DNA of 64,000 bases from Hyphomicrobium denitrificans 1NES1 (GTDB lineage: Bacteria; Pseudomonadota; Alphaproteobacteria; Rhizobiales; Hyphomicrobiaceae). A program made the translations under genes and the position numbers. Location of the stretch: NCBI RefSeq assembly GCF_000230975.2, contig NC_021172.1:1736001-1800000 (forward strand), in the 5' to 3' direction. Below are positions 42,846 through 51,277 of the stretch, piece after piece. The notes below the pieces were generated by a model. The model was not told where the DNA came from. It ran no database searches and saw only the letters and a list, made by a program, of their open reading frames with translations. Numbering within the stretch: the first letter of the stretch is position 1; the number at the start of each line of letters is the position of its first letter.

Positions 42846-44243
42846 TTGCGTATCGAGCGAAATATCGACCGCACGGTCTCCTTTAGGAGCAGTCAGGGGA
42901 CAATCGTACGAGGCACGCTCAGCAAGCTCTCACGACGAAACATCGTCTTCGAGATCTATAACCCGTTTTCGCCGATCCAGACGAGCGAGGTGCTGAGCGA
43001 CCTTCGGGTCCGCCGCGGCAAAAATATGGTTTACGAGGGCGACGCCGTCGTCACCGGCGTCGTCACGACAAGCATTCTCGTCGTCATCTCGGCGACGCTG
43101 GTCAACGAATGGTCGGCCCTCGACGCGACCATCTCCGAACCGTCGGGCCTGACGTCGGAAGTCGCGCGCTTCGTCGAAGAGTGGGAGCGCGTCAACAAGC
43201 TCGACCCCAATTACCAGCTCAAGGTTGGTGACCTCAGATCCTTTCTGACCGACCTCAGCTTCCGGCTGGATCAGGTCGACCTGGCGTTGGAAGGCGAGTT
43301 CGGCCCCAACCATGCAGCCCTCGACGCCGCAAGGTTCGAAGAGGTAAAGGCGGCGGTCATGCCGCGCCTGACGGCCCTTATCATGGAACTCGAAGACGCC
43401 TGTCGCCGACTCGACGCGGACGAGGTCGAAAATCATAAGCAGTTGGCGCAACGCGATTTACTGCCGTTGATGATGGCGTCGCCCTTCTTCAACCGCGTCT
43501 ATTCAAAGCCGCTCGGCTATGCCGGCGATTACGAGATGGTCAACATGATGTTCCGTAAGGAGCGGAGCGGCAAGACGACCTATGGTCAGATCATAAACGA
43601 CTGGCTGCTCGACACCTGCCCTGCCGAGGCCCACCGCAACAGAATATTCCTGCTCGAAAAAATGCTGAATAAGGTCGCCGAAGAGGCAGCCACCGCGGAT
43701 AAGCAGGTTCGCATTCTCAACGTCGGATGTGGCCCGGCTCACGAACTGCAGCTATTCTTCTCAAAGAACAAGGAAGCCCGTCGATTTTCGTTCGATCTTC
43801 TCGATTTCAACGCCGAGACACTCGACTTTGCGAAACGGCAAATCGAGGCCATCACCGACAAGCAGGACAGTCCGCCCAAAGTCACCTACATCCTGAAAAC
43901 CGTCCAGGAACTGCTCCGGCAAGCCATCGAGCTGCCTGCTGCCAGCAAGACTTACGATGTCATCTATTGCGCTGGCCTCTTTGATTACCTTTCTGATCGC
44001 GTCTGCGCCAAACTGGTACATCTCTTTTATCAGTGGTGCGAACCGGGCGGTCGGGTCATCGTCACCAACGTCCATTCCTCCAATCCCGTTAAAGGGCTGA
44101 TGGAACACGTCTCGGAATGGCACCTGATGCTGCGCGACGAATCCGATATGGAAAGGCTCGCATCCGGTCTTCAGCCGCTAAAGATTTATAGAGACGAAAC
44201 AGGTATCAACGTTTTCCTGGAGATCGACAAACCGCTCGCCTGA
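42846..44243 (+). CDS. PhcB-like SAM-dependent methyltransferase with PilZ-like N-terminus
   Basis: A 465-residue two-domain protein. Residues about 1-95 look like a PilZ-type barrel (RIERNIDRTVSFRS, GTLSKLSRRNIVFEIYNP); the C-terminal half is a class I methyltransferase with motif I ILNVGCGPAHELQLF and IYCAGLFDYLSDRVCAK. The central SPFFNRVYSKPLGYAGDYEM stretch is typical of the PhcB ('extracellular factor 3-hydroxypalmitate methyl ester') family, which in Ralstonia makes 3-hydroxy fatty acid methyl ester signals. TTG start at 42846 with GGGAGCGGA ahead. Four bases from the kinase gene, so the pair is an operon. The product made here is unknown. Confidence 0.8.
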   Translation: MRIERNIDRTVSFRSSQGTIVRGTLSKLSRRNIVFEIYNPFSPIQTSEVLSDLRVRRGKNMVYEGDAVVTGVVTTSILVVISATLVNEWSALDATISEPSGLTSEVARFVEEWERVNKLDPNYQLKVGDLRSFLTDLSFRLDQVDLALEGEFGPNHAALDAARFEEVKAAVMPRLTALIMELEDACRRLDADEVENHKQLAQRDLLPLMMASPFFNRVYSKPLGYAGDYEMVNMMFRKERSGKTTYGQIINDWLLDTCPAEAHRNRIFLLEKMLNKVAEEAATADKQVRILNVGCGPAHELQLFFSKNKEARRFSFDLLDFNAETLDFAKRQIEAITDKQDSPPKVTYILKTVQELLRQAIELPAASKTYDVIYCAGLFDYLSDRVCAKLVHLFYQWCEPGGRVIVTNVHSSNPVKGLMEHVSEWHLMLRDESDMERLASGLQPLKIYRDETGINVFLEIDKPLA

Positions 44244-44247
44244 TAGC

Positions 44248-46887
44248 ATGAATGACAGCAATGACCTGAGGCGCGCCTTCGAGGCCGAGGAGCATGAGCT
44301 TCGACTAAGGCAATCGAAAGTTGCCGCCATCCTGGGCATCGTGCTTTTCCCGGTCGGAATTCTGCTCGATTGGGTGACTTACGCCGATAAGCTTCAAACC
44401 CTGGCCGTTATCCGGCTCGTCTCGGCCGGACTGATCGCCGCCATTTATGCTTTGCATTTCTGGGATAGGACTGCGGCCCACGTTCGCTATCTCACCATGG
44501 TGGGCATTCTTATCGCCGTGTCAGGGATTTCGGTGATAATCGGCATTACCGACGGCGCCGCATCGACCTATTATACGGGCCTCTTCCTCATCCTATTCGC
44601 TGTCGGCGTTCTTGCTCCCATGCAGCCGTTCGAAGCGACGCTGCTGTGCATCGCAACGCTCGTCATCTACATCGTCGGGTGCTCGTTCGTTCCGAACTCC
44701 GAGGATCAAACGAACGCGCTGCTCAACAACCTCTATTTCCTTGTTCTCACTTGCATCATTTCCGTCACCGCCGTCCATTTCAACTATCGGCGTCGCTTCA
44801 ACGAATTCCAGTTGAAGTACAAACTCGCAGCACAGCATCAGGAACTGTCCGCCCTCGACCGTCTCAAGTCGCAGTTTTTTGCAAACGTCAGCCATGAGCT
44901 CCGGACGCCTCTGACACTTATTCTGGCCCCTGTGGAAAAGTTGAAGAACGACGTGGCGTCATTGGGCGGCACGGCAGTAGAGCTGCTCGACGTCATTGAA
45001 AACAACGCCTTCAGGCTTCTGCGTCTCGTCAACGACATTCTCGGCCTCATTCGCCTTGAGGAAGGCCGCGCCTCACTCGTCAAGAAGCCCATCGATATGG
45101 CGCATTTTCTCAGCCATACCACGGCTTCAATGAAGCACCTCGCGGCAATGAAGGGCATCGACCTCAATCTCGAAGAGCCGCAAGGCGATCTCTGGATCGA
45201 CGCCGATCCCGATGCGCTGGAAAAGATCGTCGGAAACGTCATCGCGAACGCAATCAAGTTCACGCCGCCCGAGGGACGGATCGACGTCGCTTCCGCGCAC
45301 GAAGGCAATATGGTGACTGTCCGCATCGCCGATACCGGCATCGGCATTCCACCGGAACAACTCCCCCACATTTTCGATCGGTTCTATCAGGTCGACGGCT
45401 CTGCCACGCGGCGCCACCAGGGTCTGGGTCTCGGGCTGGCGCTCGTCCGCGAATTGATCACGCGCCACGGCGGCGACGTCGCCGTATCGAGCGACTCCGG
45501 GCGCGGCACGACATTCGTGTTGCGCTTTCCTCATGTCGAGCACAATTCCGAGCAGTTGCTCGGTCAATCGGAAGCATCCCCCGATCGGCTGGCCAATGAC
45601 CCATTGCGCGCATTCGACCGCAAGGCGTCGGCGCGGGCGTTGGCCAAGGAAGAACCGGCTCCGGGCCGCCGTATTGCGGCCGCCGACGTTTCGCCTCCTG
45701 ATACGCGCACTGGGCTGCCGCTCCTGCTGGTCGTCGACGACGAGCCGGACATGCGGCGCTATCTCGTGACGATGTTGCGAGAATCCTATCGCGTGATCGA
45801 AGCGGAAGACGGGATCGGCGCGCTTGAGAAGGCACGGTCGGCGACGCCCGACCTCATCCTTCTCGACATCATGCTTCCGGGCGTCAGCGGTCTCGAAGTC
45901 TGCCGCACTTTGAAGGAGCGCCCAGAAACGCGTGCAATAAAGATTATCGTTCTTACTGCCCGTGCCGATGAAGAAGCCAAGATTGTCGCTCTGAAGAATG
46001 GCGCCGATGATTTCCTCATCAAGCCGTTCAGCGGAATTGAAGTGCGCTCGCGCATTGCAAACTTCATCCGGGCGGCGCAACTGGAGCGCGATCTGCAACG
46101 CACCAACGTCGAATTGAAAGACAGCCTGCAACAGTTGCGTGAAACAGAGGCGGCGCTCGTGCAGAACGCCAGACTTAGCGCGCTTGGAACGATGGCGGCA
46201 GGATTGCTACACGAGATCGGCAATCCCTTGAATTTCATGGGAACGGCATTGCAGCTCGCGGCCCGCGACCCGACCATTCAGGGCGACCCCGACACCGCGG
46301 ATACCATGAAGGATATTCAGGCCGGCTACGACCGCATCCATCGAGTCGTCACCGATCTCAGGGGCTTTACGGCGCCGCAGAAGCCCGAGCACCCACGGCC
46401 GTTCCCCATCGAGTCTGCAATCGACCATGCGCTCCGTTTTACGGCACACGTTCAGAATGGAATAAACATAACCCGAGACATCAGCCAGAACGGTACGGTG
46501 TTTGGATCGCAATCGACGATCTCGCAGGTCTTGGTCAACCTCATCGCCAACGCGGTTGCCGCCGTCCGGACGGTCGAGGAACAACGCCAACCCGAGATCC
46601 GCATCAGCTCGTGGGTTCAGGGAAAGGAACTTTTCGTTTCAGTTCGCGACAACGGCACGGGAATAGACCCCAAAATCCAGAGCCAGATCTTCGATCCGTT
46701 CTTCTCGACTAAGGACGTGGGCGAAGGAATGGGTCTTGGATTGGCCGTCAGCCACCGGATCATAGCGAATCACGGTGGTTCATTGAGTGTTAAGAGTTCC
46801 CCTGGAGAGTGGACCGAGTTCCGTTTCAATCTACCCCTTTCGTCAGAGAAAGAAGACCAGGTCCCTCATGGACTCGTTTCGCACTGA
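44248..46887 (+). CDS. Membrane sensor kinase HK-REC-HK (PhcS-PhcR fusion-like)
   Basis: An 879-residue hybrid kinase. Residues about 25-180 form five or six membrane helices without a large periplasmic domain. The first kinase core follows: His216 in VSHELRTPL, N box NVIANAIKF, DTGIGIPPEQL and GLGLGLALV. A receiver domain then has VVDDEPDMRR, Asp540 in LLDIMLPG and KPF. A coiled-coil leads to a second kinase core: His655 in LLHEIGNPLNF, then LVNLIANAVAAV, DNGTGIDPKIQ and GLGLAV. Ralstonia PhcS (membrane kinase) and PhcR (receiver plus C-terminal kinase) joined end to end would give this order. Its stop overlaps the next gene by 20 bases. Confidence 0.82.
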   Translation: MNDSNDLRRAFEAEEHELRLRQSKVAAILGIVLFPVGILLDWVTYADKLQTLAVIRLVSAGLIAAIYALHFWDRTAAHVRYLTMVGILIAVSGISVIIGITDGAASTYYTGLFLILFAVGVLAPMQPFEATLLCIATLVIYIVGCSFVPNSEDQTNALLNNLYFLVLTCIISVTAVHFNYRRRFNEFQLKYKLAAQHQELSALDRLKSQFFANVSHELRTPLTLILAPVEKLKNDVASLGGTAVELLDVIENNAFRLLRLVNDILGLIRLEEGRASLVKKPIDMAHFLSHTTASMKHLAAMKGIDLNLEEPQGDLWIDADPDALEKIVGNVIANAIKFTPPEGRIDVASAHEGNMVTVRIADTGIGIPPEQLPHIFDRFYQVDGSATRRHQGLGLGLALVRELITRHGGDVAVSSDSGRGTTFVLRFPHVEHNSEQLLGQSEASPDRLANDPLRAFDRKASARALAKEEPAPGRRIAAADVSPPDTRTGLPLLLVVDDEPDMRRYLVTMLRESYRVIEAEDGIGALEKARSATPDLILLDIMLPGVSGLEVCRTLKERPETRAIKIIVLTARADEEAKIVALKNGADDFLIKPFSGIEVRSRIANFIRAAQLERDLQRTNVELKDSLQQLRETEAALVQNARLSALGTMAAGLLHEIGNPLNFMGTALQLAARDPTIQGDPDTADTMKDIQAGYDRIHRVVTDLRGFTAPQKPEHPRPFPIESAIDHALRFTAHVQNGINITRDISQNGTVFGSQSTISQVLVNLIANAVAAVRTVEEQRQPEIRISSWVQGKELFVSVRDNGTGIDPKIQSQIFDPFFSTKDVGEGMGLGLAVSHRIIANHGGSLSVKSSPGEWTEFRFNLPLSSEKEDQVPHGLVSH

Positions 46888-48106
46888 TCAGCCTATCGAG
46901 ATTTTGATCGTTGATGACGAGCCGCAGGCGGTAAAGTATTTCAAAAAAGCATTCGGCACAAAATACGACGTATTGACCGCGACGAGTGCCGACGAAGCCG
47001 AGGCTCTCGTTCTCTCAGGCAATCACAATATCGGTCTCGTGATCACCGACCAGCGCATGCCTGGCCGCAGCGGCGTCAGCCTACTTAATCGTATCCGAAA
47101 CGAGCGCCCCGACATCATCCGCATGTTGACGACGGCCTACGCCGATCTCGACAGTGCGATCGACGCCGTCAACAAGGGCGAAATCCTTCGTTACATTTCG
47201 AAACCGTGGGATCTGCGCGTCCTCGAAGCGGAGATCGATCAAGCCATCACGTTCTTTCTCTTGAAGAACGAATACGACCTACTCCTGCGCGACAAGCTCA
47301 GCGCACTGCATCGGACGCTTCTCCGCGACCGTATGAACGGTTTAGCCGTCATGGCGGGAACTCTGCCCTACAACAACGCGCCGCTGACCATGTACCATTA
47401 TCTGAAGGATGCGCTGGCAGAACCCTGCTGGCGCCCGATCGTTCGGAAGCAATGGTCGCAACTCAGGGTTCAGGATCATTGGCGCATTCCCGTCGACGAG
47501 ACGCAACGCGCCATCAACCTGACCGAAGATCTCATGGACCGCGCGCTTTTTGCGAGCAACGACGCAGGCGCCAGCGCAGACCTTGTCGCTATTGCCAGCG
47601 CCTGTGCGGACAGCATCAATGAAGAGCAAGGCGAAAAACACGTCAGAATATCAAGCGACGAGGATTCGATCGTCGTCGCGGCAAGCCCCTTCGTGGTCCA
47701 ATCCATTCTGCAAAGACTGATGGAACCGGCGAGCCGCTGGGCGGCTCCGGGAAGCACTCTGCAAGTTAACATAACGCGAAACGATAAAGGCGAAGCTGGC
47801 GTTCACCTCGAAACGCGCAATTGCGAGCCGGGCAAGGCATTGCAGGATTCGGTGCTTTTCACACCCGCCATGCAGGTCACGCCGAAGAGCGCGAGCGACT
47901 TTCTCAAAGTGGCGCTTGCCATCGGCCATCTCGGCGGCAGTGTCAGTTCTCCCCCGATGGAAAACGGTTACAAGCAGATCCACGTGAACCTCCCGATGCG
48001 CGCGACCCAGGGCAACGAACCCGCCGTATTCCCCACGGAGTGGATCGAGGATCTAAGCAGCGACTATGAGAGGTGGGTGCTCGGAACGCTCGATATCGCG
48101 GCATAA
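46868..48106 (+). CDS. Receiver-domain protein with kinase-like C-terminus (PhcQ-like)
   Basis: A 412-residue protein with a receiver domain (residues about 11-125): ILIVDDEPQAVKYF, phospho-acceptor in VITDQRMPG, and YISKPWDLRVLEAEI. The remainder is helical (LLRDKLSALHRTLLRDRM) followed by a region like a decayed ATPase domain (SPFVVQSILQRLMEP) lacking recognisable G boxes. It is a divergent paralogue of the protein at 41585. The start at 46868 lies within the end of the kinase gene, implying translational coupling. No DNA-binding domain is visible, so output is probably by protein contact. Confidence 0.78.
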   Translation: MDSFRTDQPIEILIVDDEPQAVKYFKKAFGTKYDVLTATSADEAEALVLSGNHNIGLVITDQRMPGRSGVSLLNRIRNERPDIIRMLTTAYADLDSAIDAVNKGEILRYISKPWDLRVLEAEIDQAITFFLLKNEYDLLLRDKLSALHRTLLRDRMNGLAVMAGTLPYNNAPLTMYHYLKDALAEPCWRPIVRKQWSQLRVQDHWRIPVDETQRAINLTEDLMDRALFASNDAGASADLVAIASACADSINEEQGEKHVRISSDEDSIVVAASPFVVQSILQRLMEPASRWAAPGSTLQVNITRNDKGEAGVHLETRNCEPGKALQDSVLFTPAMQVTPKSASDFLKVALAIGHLGGSVSSPPMENGYKQIHVNLPMRATQGNEPAVFPTEWIEDLSSDYERWVLGTLDIAA

Positions 48107-48512
48107 CGGACCCGTGTAGATCGCGCTCCGCCCGTTCTGTTGTTCCTCGCACTATGGCGGATATCAGGCGCTGCCATCTCAAGCTCGCGGTGCAAAATTT
48201 GGCCATATACGCCTGTTCCGCGGCAGAACGTCCATGGATGCGCCCCCTTGCGAATGCAAATCCCGAGCATTAGCTGCCTAGCTATGGCCAAATGGCCAGT
48301 GACCCTGCCCGCGAGCATTTGATGATGGACGCCGGCGCTTTGCCGGAATTCGCTATCAGCATCGCAGGGTGTCCAGCAGCTTGCGTCCGAACTCCAGCAT
48401 GTTAAAGCGGAGCAAGCGCCGCTGCATCGAGGGAGCCCATGTTAGCCGCGAAGGCGTGTAGTCCGGTGTGGCTACGGGCCGTTCCCACTACCTGCACGGG
48501 AGGCAGGGTTTA
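48107..48512. other. Gene-free region with TGGCCA repeats
   Basis: About 406 bases between the phc-like locus and the aldehyde dehydrogenase. Short frames here have no ribosome site and no recognised motif. The only structure seen is a close pair of TGGCCA palindromes (ATGGCCAAATGGCCAGT near 48284-48300) and a related TTGGCCAT some 85 bases upstream, which could be regulator sites. A promoter for the dehydrogenase should be here. Confidence 0.35.
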
Positions 48513-49937
48513 ATGACAGCCCACATTCTGTTCAAAGACGAGTTCCTGCTTAGCGGGATTCTGTCGAGGCAAAGGGCTGCATTTCGTCACGATGGACCGC
48601 CTCCTCTTGCCCAGCGGAAGGCCGACCTCGACAAATTGAAGGCCGCCGTGCTGGCGCGGCGGCAAGAGATCGAAGAAGCCTTGAACGCCGACTTCGGCAA
48701 TCGATCCGCTTATGAAACGCGGATCATGGAGCTGGTGCCCGTCGTCCAGACCATCAATTATCTGAGACGCAATCTGAAAAAATGGATGCGCCCGGAGCGT
48801 CGGCGCGTCGCTGTGCATTTTATACCAGGAAGGTCTTGCATCGTTTATCAACCCCTCGGCGTCGTCGGCATCGTATCGCCTTGGAACTATCCTCTGTCGC
48901 TGGCGCTGATGCCTCTTGCGACGGCGCTAGCTGCGGGCAATCGTGTGATGTTGAAGCCCTCTGAGCTGGCGCCTGCGACGACCGCTTTCCTGAAGCAGCT
49001 GCTGCAGGATCTCTATCCGGAAAACCAAGTTTCCGTCGTCACCGGCGGACCCGACGTCGGCGCGGCGTTCGCAAGCCTTCCCTTCGACCACCTGGCATTC
49101 ACGGGCAGCACATCGGTCGGACGGCTGGTCATGAAGAAGGCGGCCGAGAACCTCGTTCCAGTGACGCTGGAACTTGGGGGAAAATCGCCGGCCGTCATCG
49201 GCTCCGATGCGAACATCGAAACAGCTGCGATGAGCGTTGCCTATGGCAAGCTTGCCAACGCAGGACAGACGTGCATCGCTCCGGACTACGTTCTTGTGCC
49301 GGACGAGCACGCCGAGACATTTCTCGACGCTTACAGAGATGCCGTCGCCAAGCTCCATCCCGACGGGATCGGCAGCGACAACTACACCTCGATTATCAGC
49401 ATACGCCATCTGAACCGGCTGCGCGACCTTATCAGCGATGCCAAAAAGAAAGGTGCACGCGTGATCGAAGTCGCCCCGAGTAGACTCATTCGCGGTAACA
49501 ATCGGAAATTTGCTCCCGTCGCGATCCTCGGTGCAACAGGCGAAATGGCCATCATGCGGGAAGAAATCTTCGGGCCGCTGTTACCCATTGTAACCTACCG
49601 CGACGTCGACGAAGCGATCGACTTCATCAATGACCGGCCCCGGCCGCTAGCGCTCTATTATTTCGGCGGCGACTGCGAAAGCCGCCGCAAAGTGCTGGAA
49701 CGGACGACGTCGGGCAACGTCACGGTCAACGATACATTGATGCATTACGTCCAGAACGATCTCCCGTTCGGCGGCGTCGGTGCGAGCGGCATGGGAGCTT
49801 ATCACGGGCCAGAAGGATTCAAATCCTTCAGCCACGCCAAGGGAATTTTCGAGCAATCACGTTGGAATCTCGGCGGCCTGTTTCATCCGCCCTTCAATCG
49901 TCTGACGGATATCGCGATCCGATATATGCTATGGTGA
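48513..49937 (+). CDS. Aldehyde dehydrogenase, coniferyl-aldehyde dehydrogenase type
   Basis: A 474-residue NAD(P)-dependent aldehyde dehydrogenase. Signatures: VVGIVSPWNYPLSLALMPL, VMLKPSELAP, AFTGSTSVGRLVM, LELGGKSPAVI with the general-base Glu, the nucleophile in NAGQTCIAPDYVL, EEIFGPLLPIVTY and the C-terminal LPFGGVGASGMGAYHG. The family includes coniferyl-aldehyde and long-chain fatty aldehyde dehydrogenases. ATG at 48513 follows GAGGCAGGG. A fatty-aldehyde substrate would fit the adjoining fatty-acid-signal locus, but this is inference only. Confidence 0.9.
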   Translation: MTAHILFKDEFLLSGILSRQRAAFRHDGPPPLAQRKADLDKLKAAVLARRQEIEEALNADFGNRSAYETRIMELVPVVQTINYLRRNLKKWMRPERRRVAVHFIPGRSCIVYQPLGVVGIVSPWNYPLSLALMPLATALAAGNRVMLKPSELAPATTAFLKQLLQDLYPENQVSVVTGGPDVGAAFASLPFDHLAFTGSTSVGRLVMKKAAENLVPVTLELGGKSPAVIGSDANIETAAMSVAYGKLANAGQTCIAPDYVLVPDEHAETFLDAYRDAVAKLHPDGIGSDNYTSIISIRHLNRLRDLISDAKKKGARVIEVAPSRLIRGNNRKFAPVAILGATGEMAIMREEIFGPLLPIVTYRDVDEAIDFINDRPRPLALYYFGGDCESRRKVLERTTSGNVTVNDTLMHYVQNDLPFGGVGASGMGAYHGPEGFKSFSHAKGIFEQSRWNLGGLFHPPFNRLTDIAIRYMLW

Positions 49938-49947
49938 TCATTTGGCC

Positions 49948-50478
49948 TCATGGCCCCATGCAGCTATTTTCAAAGTCGGTCGCGTCTTTCGATTTTTCTT
50001 CATGCGACTGAGGGCGCCCGCGCCCTAACGCTCCGTCGGATCGCGCGCGGAGATAGATGTAGATATCGTCGAGATAGCACATCACGTTCTTGTTCGTGCC
50101 GAACGCCGGCATGACAAGCGTCTGCGCCGTGTTGACGTCCTGCTTGCCGCCGGAAACGATGGCCTGGAAGTCGGAATAGCTCAGCGACTTGAGCGAATTC
50201 GTCAGATCAGGCCCGAAACTGGAACCCGCTCCGTCCGGCCCGTGGCAGACGTCGCACGTTCCGTTGTAGCGGCGAAAACCGGAGAACGTGTACCAATCGA
50301 CCTTGCCGTCCGGGCCGATCTTGTAGGTCGGGTCTCCTTTGGCGTCGAAATATTTGCCTCCCTCCTCTTTAACCGCCTTTGAGGATGCCGGTATGGCCGC
50401 TTCAGCAACGCCCGAGATACCAATCAGCAGAACGCCAAGCAGAAGTGCGAAACGCCAATCAATCTTATGCGATGTCAT
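49948..50478 (-). CDS. c-type cytochrome, methanol-metabolism-related
   Basis: A 176-residue exported cytochrome. The signal peptide ends VAEAA; the single haem site is CDVCH in GTCDVCHGPDGAGS, with a likely axial Met in LVMPAFG. Extra cysteines at VMCYLDD and SCMGP give four in total in the mature chain, a pattern I associate with a methanol-metabolism-related cytochrome family (electron acceptors of PQQ methanol dehydrogenases, XoxG-like). The ATG at 50478 is preferred over an upstream frame start at 50538. Divergent from the dmrA-like gene; no dehydrogenase gene is in this window. Confidence 0.84.
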   Translation of the reverse strand: MTSHKIDWRFALLLGVLLIGISGVAEAAIPASSKAVKEEGGKYFDAKGDPTYKIGPDGKVDWYTFSGFRRYNGTCDVCHGPDGAGSSFGPDLTNSLKSLSYSDFQAIVSGGKQDVNTAQTLVMPAFGTNKNVMCYLDDIYIYLRARSDGALGRGRPQSHEEKSKDATDFENSCMGP

Positions 50479-50776
50479 TCTGAACTCTCCGTAGCGTAGG
50501 CACTTGCGACATCGAGCGGGCTGCTCGAAGGAGTGCATGAGAAGCTGACAGGTGTTGCGCCGAACCGCGAAAGGTCCGGAATGGCGGGTAGATCAATCGT
50601 TACGAAGAACGGCCAGTGAAAGAGTGTGCCGACCTCGCCATAAAGCGACGCACGGGCGACAAGCTTGGTTCCCAAATTGGCTATTTACTTTCTTGTAATG
50701 TCAGCAAAAAAGACACCGGTCCGGTGCACGTCAGAGGACGGCGCGGCAGGTCCATTTCGGGCAGAGGATTTCGTTC
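50479..50776. promoter_or_regulatory. Divergent region cytochrome c / dmrA with a 13-bp palindrome
   Basis: About 298 bases. CACCGG-T-CCGGTG at 50714-50726 is a perfect inverted repeat with one central base, roughly 50 bases before the dmrA start. AT-rich TATTTACTTTCTTGTAATG lies just upstream and may hold a promoter. Regulation of both C1-related genes from here is plausible, not shown. Confidence 0.4.
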
Positions 50777-51193
50777 GTGAAACAGACAGTCGTCAGGGTC
50801 ATTTGTGCAATCGGCCGGTCGGGACAACTCGGCCTCAACGGCGTTCTGCCGTGGGAAGGCAATTCGGAACCCGAATATGTTGCCGACGTCGCGCGCTTCT
50901 TCGACATCACCCGCGGCCACGTTCTGCTTGCCGGTCCAAAGACCATTGCAAGTGTCCCTAAATTCGCATTTGCCGACAGAACGATCGCAGTTCTTCGCTC
51001 ACACATGGACCCTGAGGAGACGCTGAAGCAGTACGCCGGCCGCGTTGTTTTCATCGGCGGCGGTCCGTCTGTGTGGGATATCTATGCGCGCTACGTCAGC
51101 CATTGGGACGTGACACGCCTTCCCTACGACGGCCCAGCCGATCGCTGGTTTAACCCTCTGTGGTTGACGTGCGGCGACCGGCAGCAACACTGA
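50777..51193 (+). CDS. dmrA: Dihydromethanopterin reductase-like protein (DHFR fold)
   Basis: A 138-residue protein of the dihydrofolate reductase fold but shorter than typical DHFR (about 160). VRVICAIGRSGQLGLNGVLPW corresponds to the DHFR substrate/cofactor loop, HVLLAGPKTIASVP to the NADPH-binding helix and VVFIGGGPSVWDIY to the GG motif. Methylotroph DmrA proteins are of this size and reduce dihydromethanopterin in the last step of tetrahydromethanopterin synthesis. A short folate-type DHFR is the alternative; the C1 context favours DmrA. GTG start with AGAGG ahead. Confidence 0.75.
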   Translation: MKQTVVRVICAIGRSGQLGLNGVLPWEGNSEPEYVADVARFFDITRGHVLLAGPKTIASVPKFAFADRTIAVLRSHMDPEETLKQYAGRVVFIGGGPSVWDIYARYVSHWDVTRLPYDGPADRWFNPLWLTCGDRQQH

Positions 51194-51208
51194 AACTTCC
51201 CGGGCGAG

Positions 51209-51237
51209 AAAAAAGGGGCGATGCAATGCATCACCCC
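51209..51237 (-). terminator. Intrinsic terminator for the coiled-coil protein gene
   Basis: On the minus strand GGGGTGATGC pairs with GCATCGCCCC around ATT (one mismatch) and is followed by six T's (51214-51209). It terminates the gene at 51278-51655 and lies just beyond the convergent dmrA stop. Confidence 0.85.
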
Positions 51238-51277
51238 TCATAAAGTCAAATCGGTACGACCTTCGTAACGTCGAAAA

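Noticed and set aside
48073..48322. Short plus-strand frames after the phc-like locus
   Set aside because: They overlap the end of the second receiver gene or lie in non-coding sequence, are Arg/Cys-rich and lack ribosome-binding sites.
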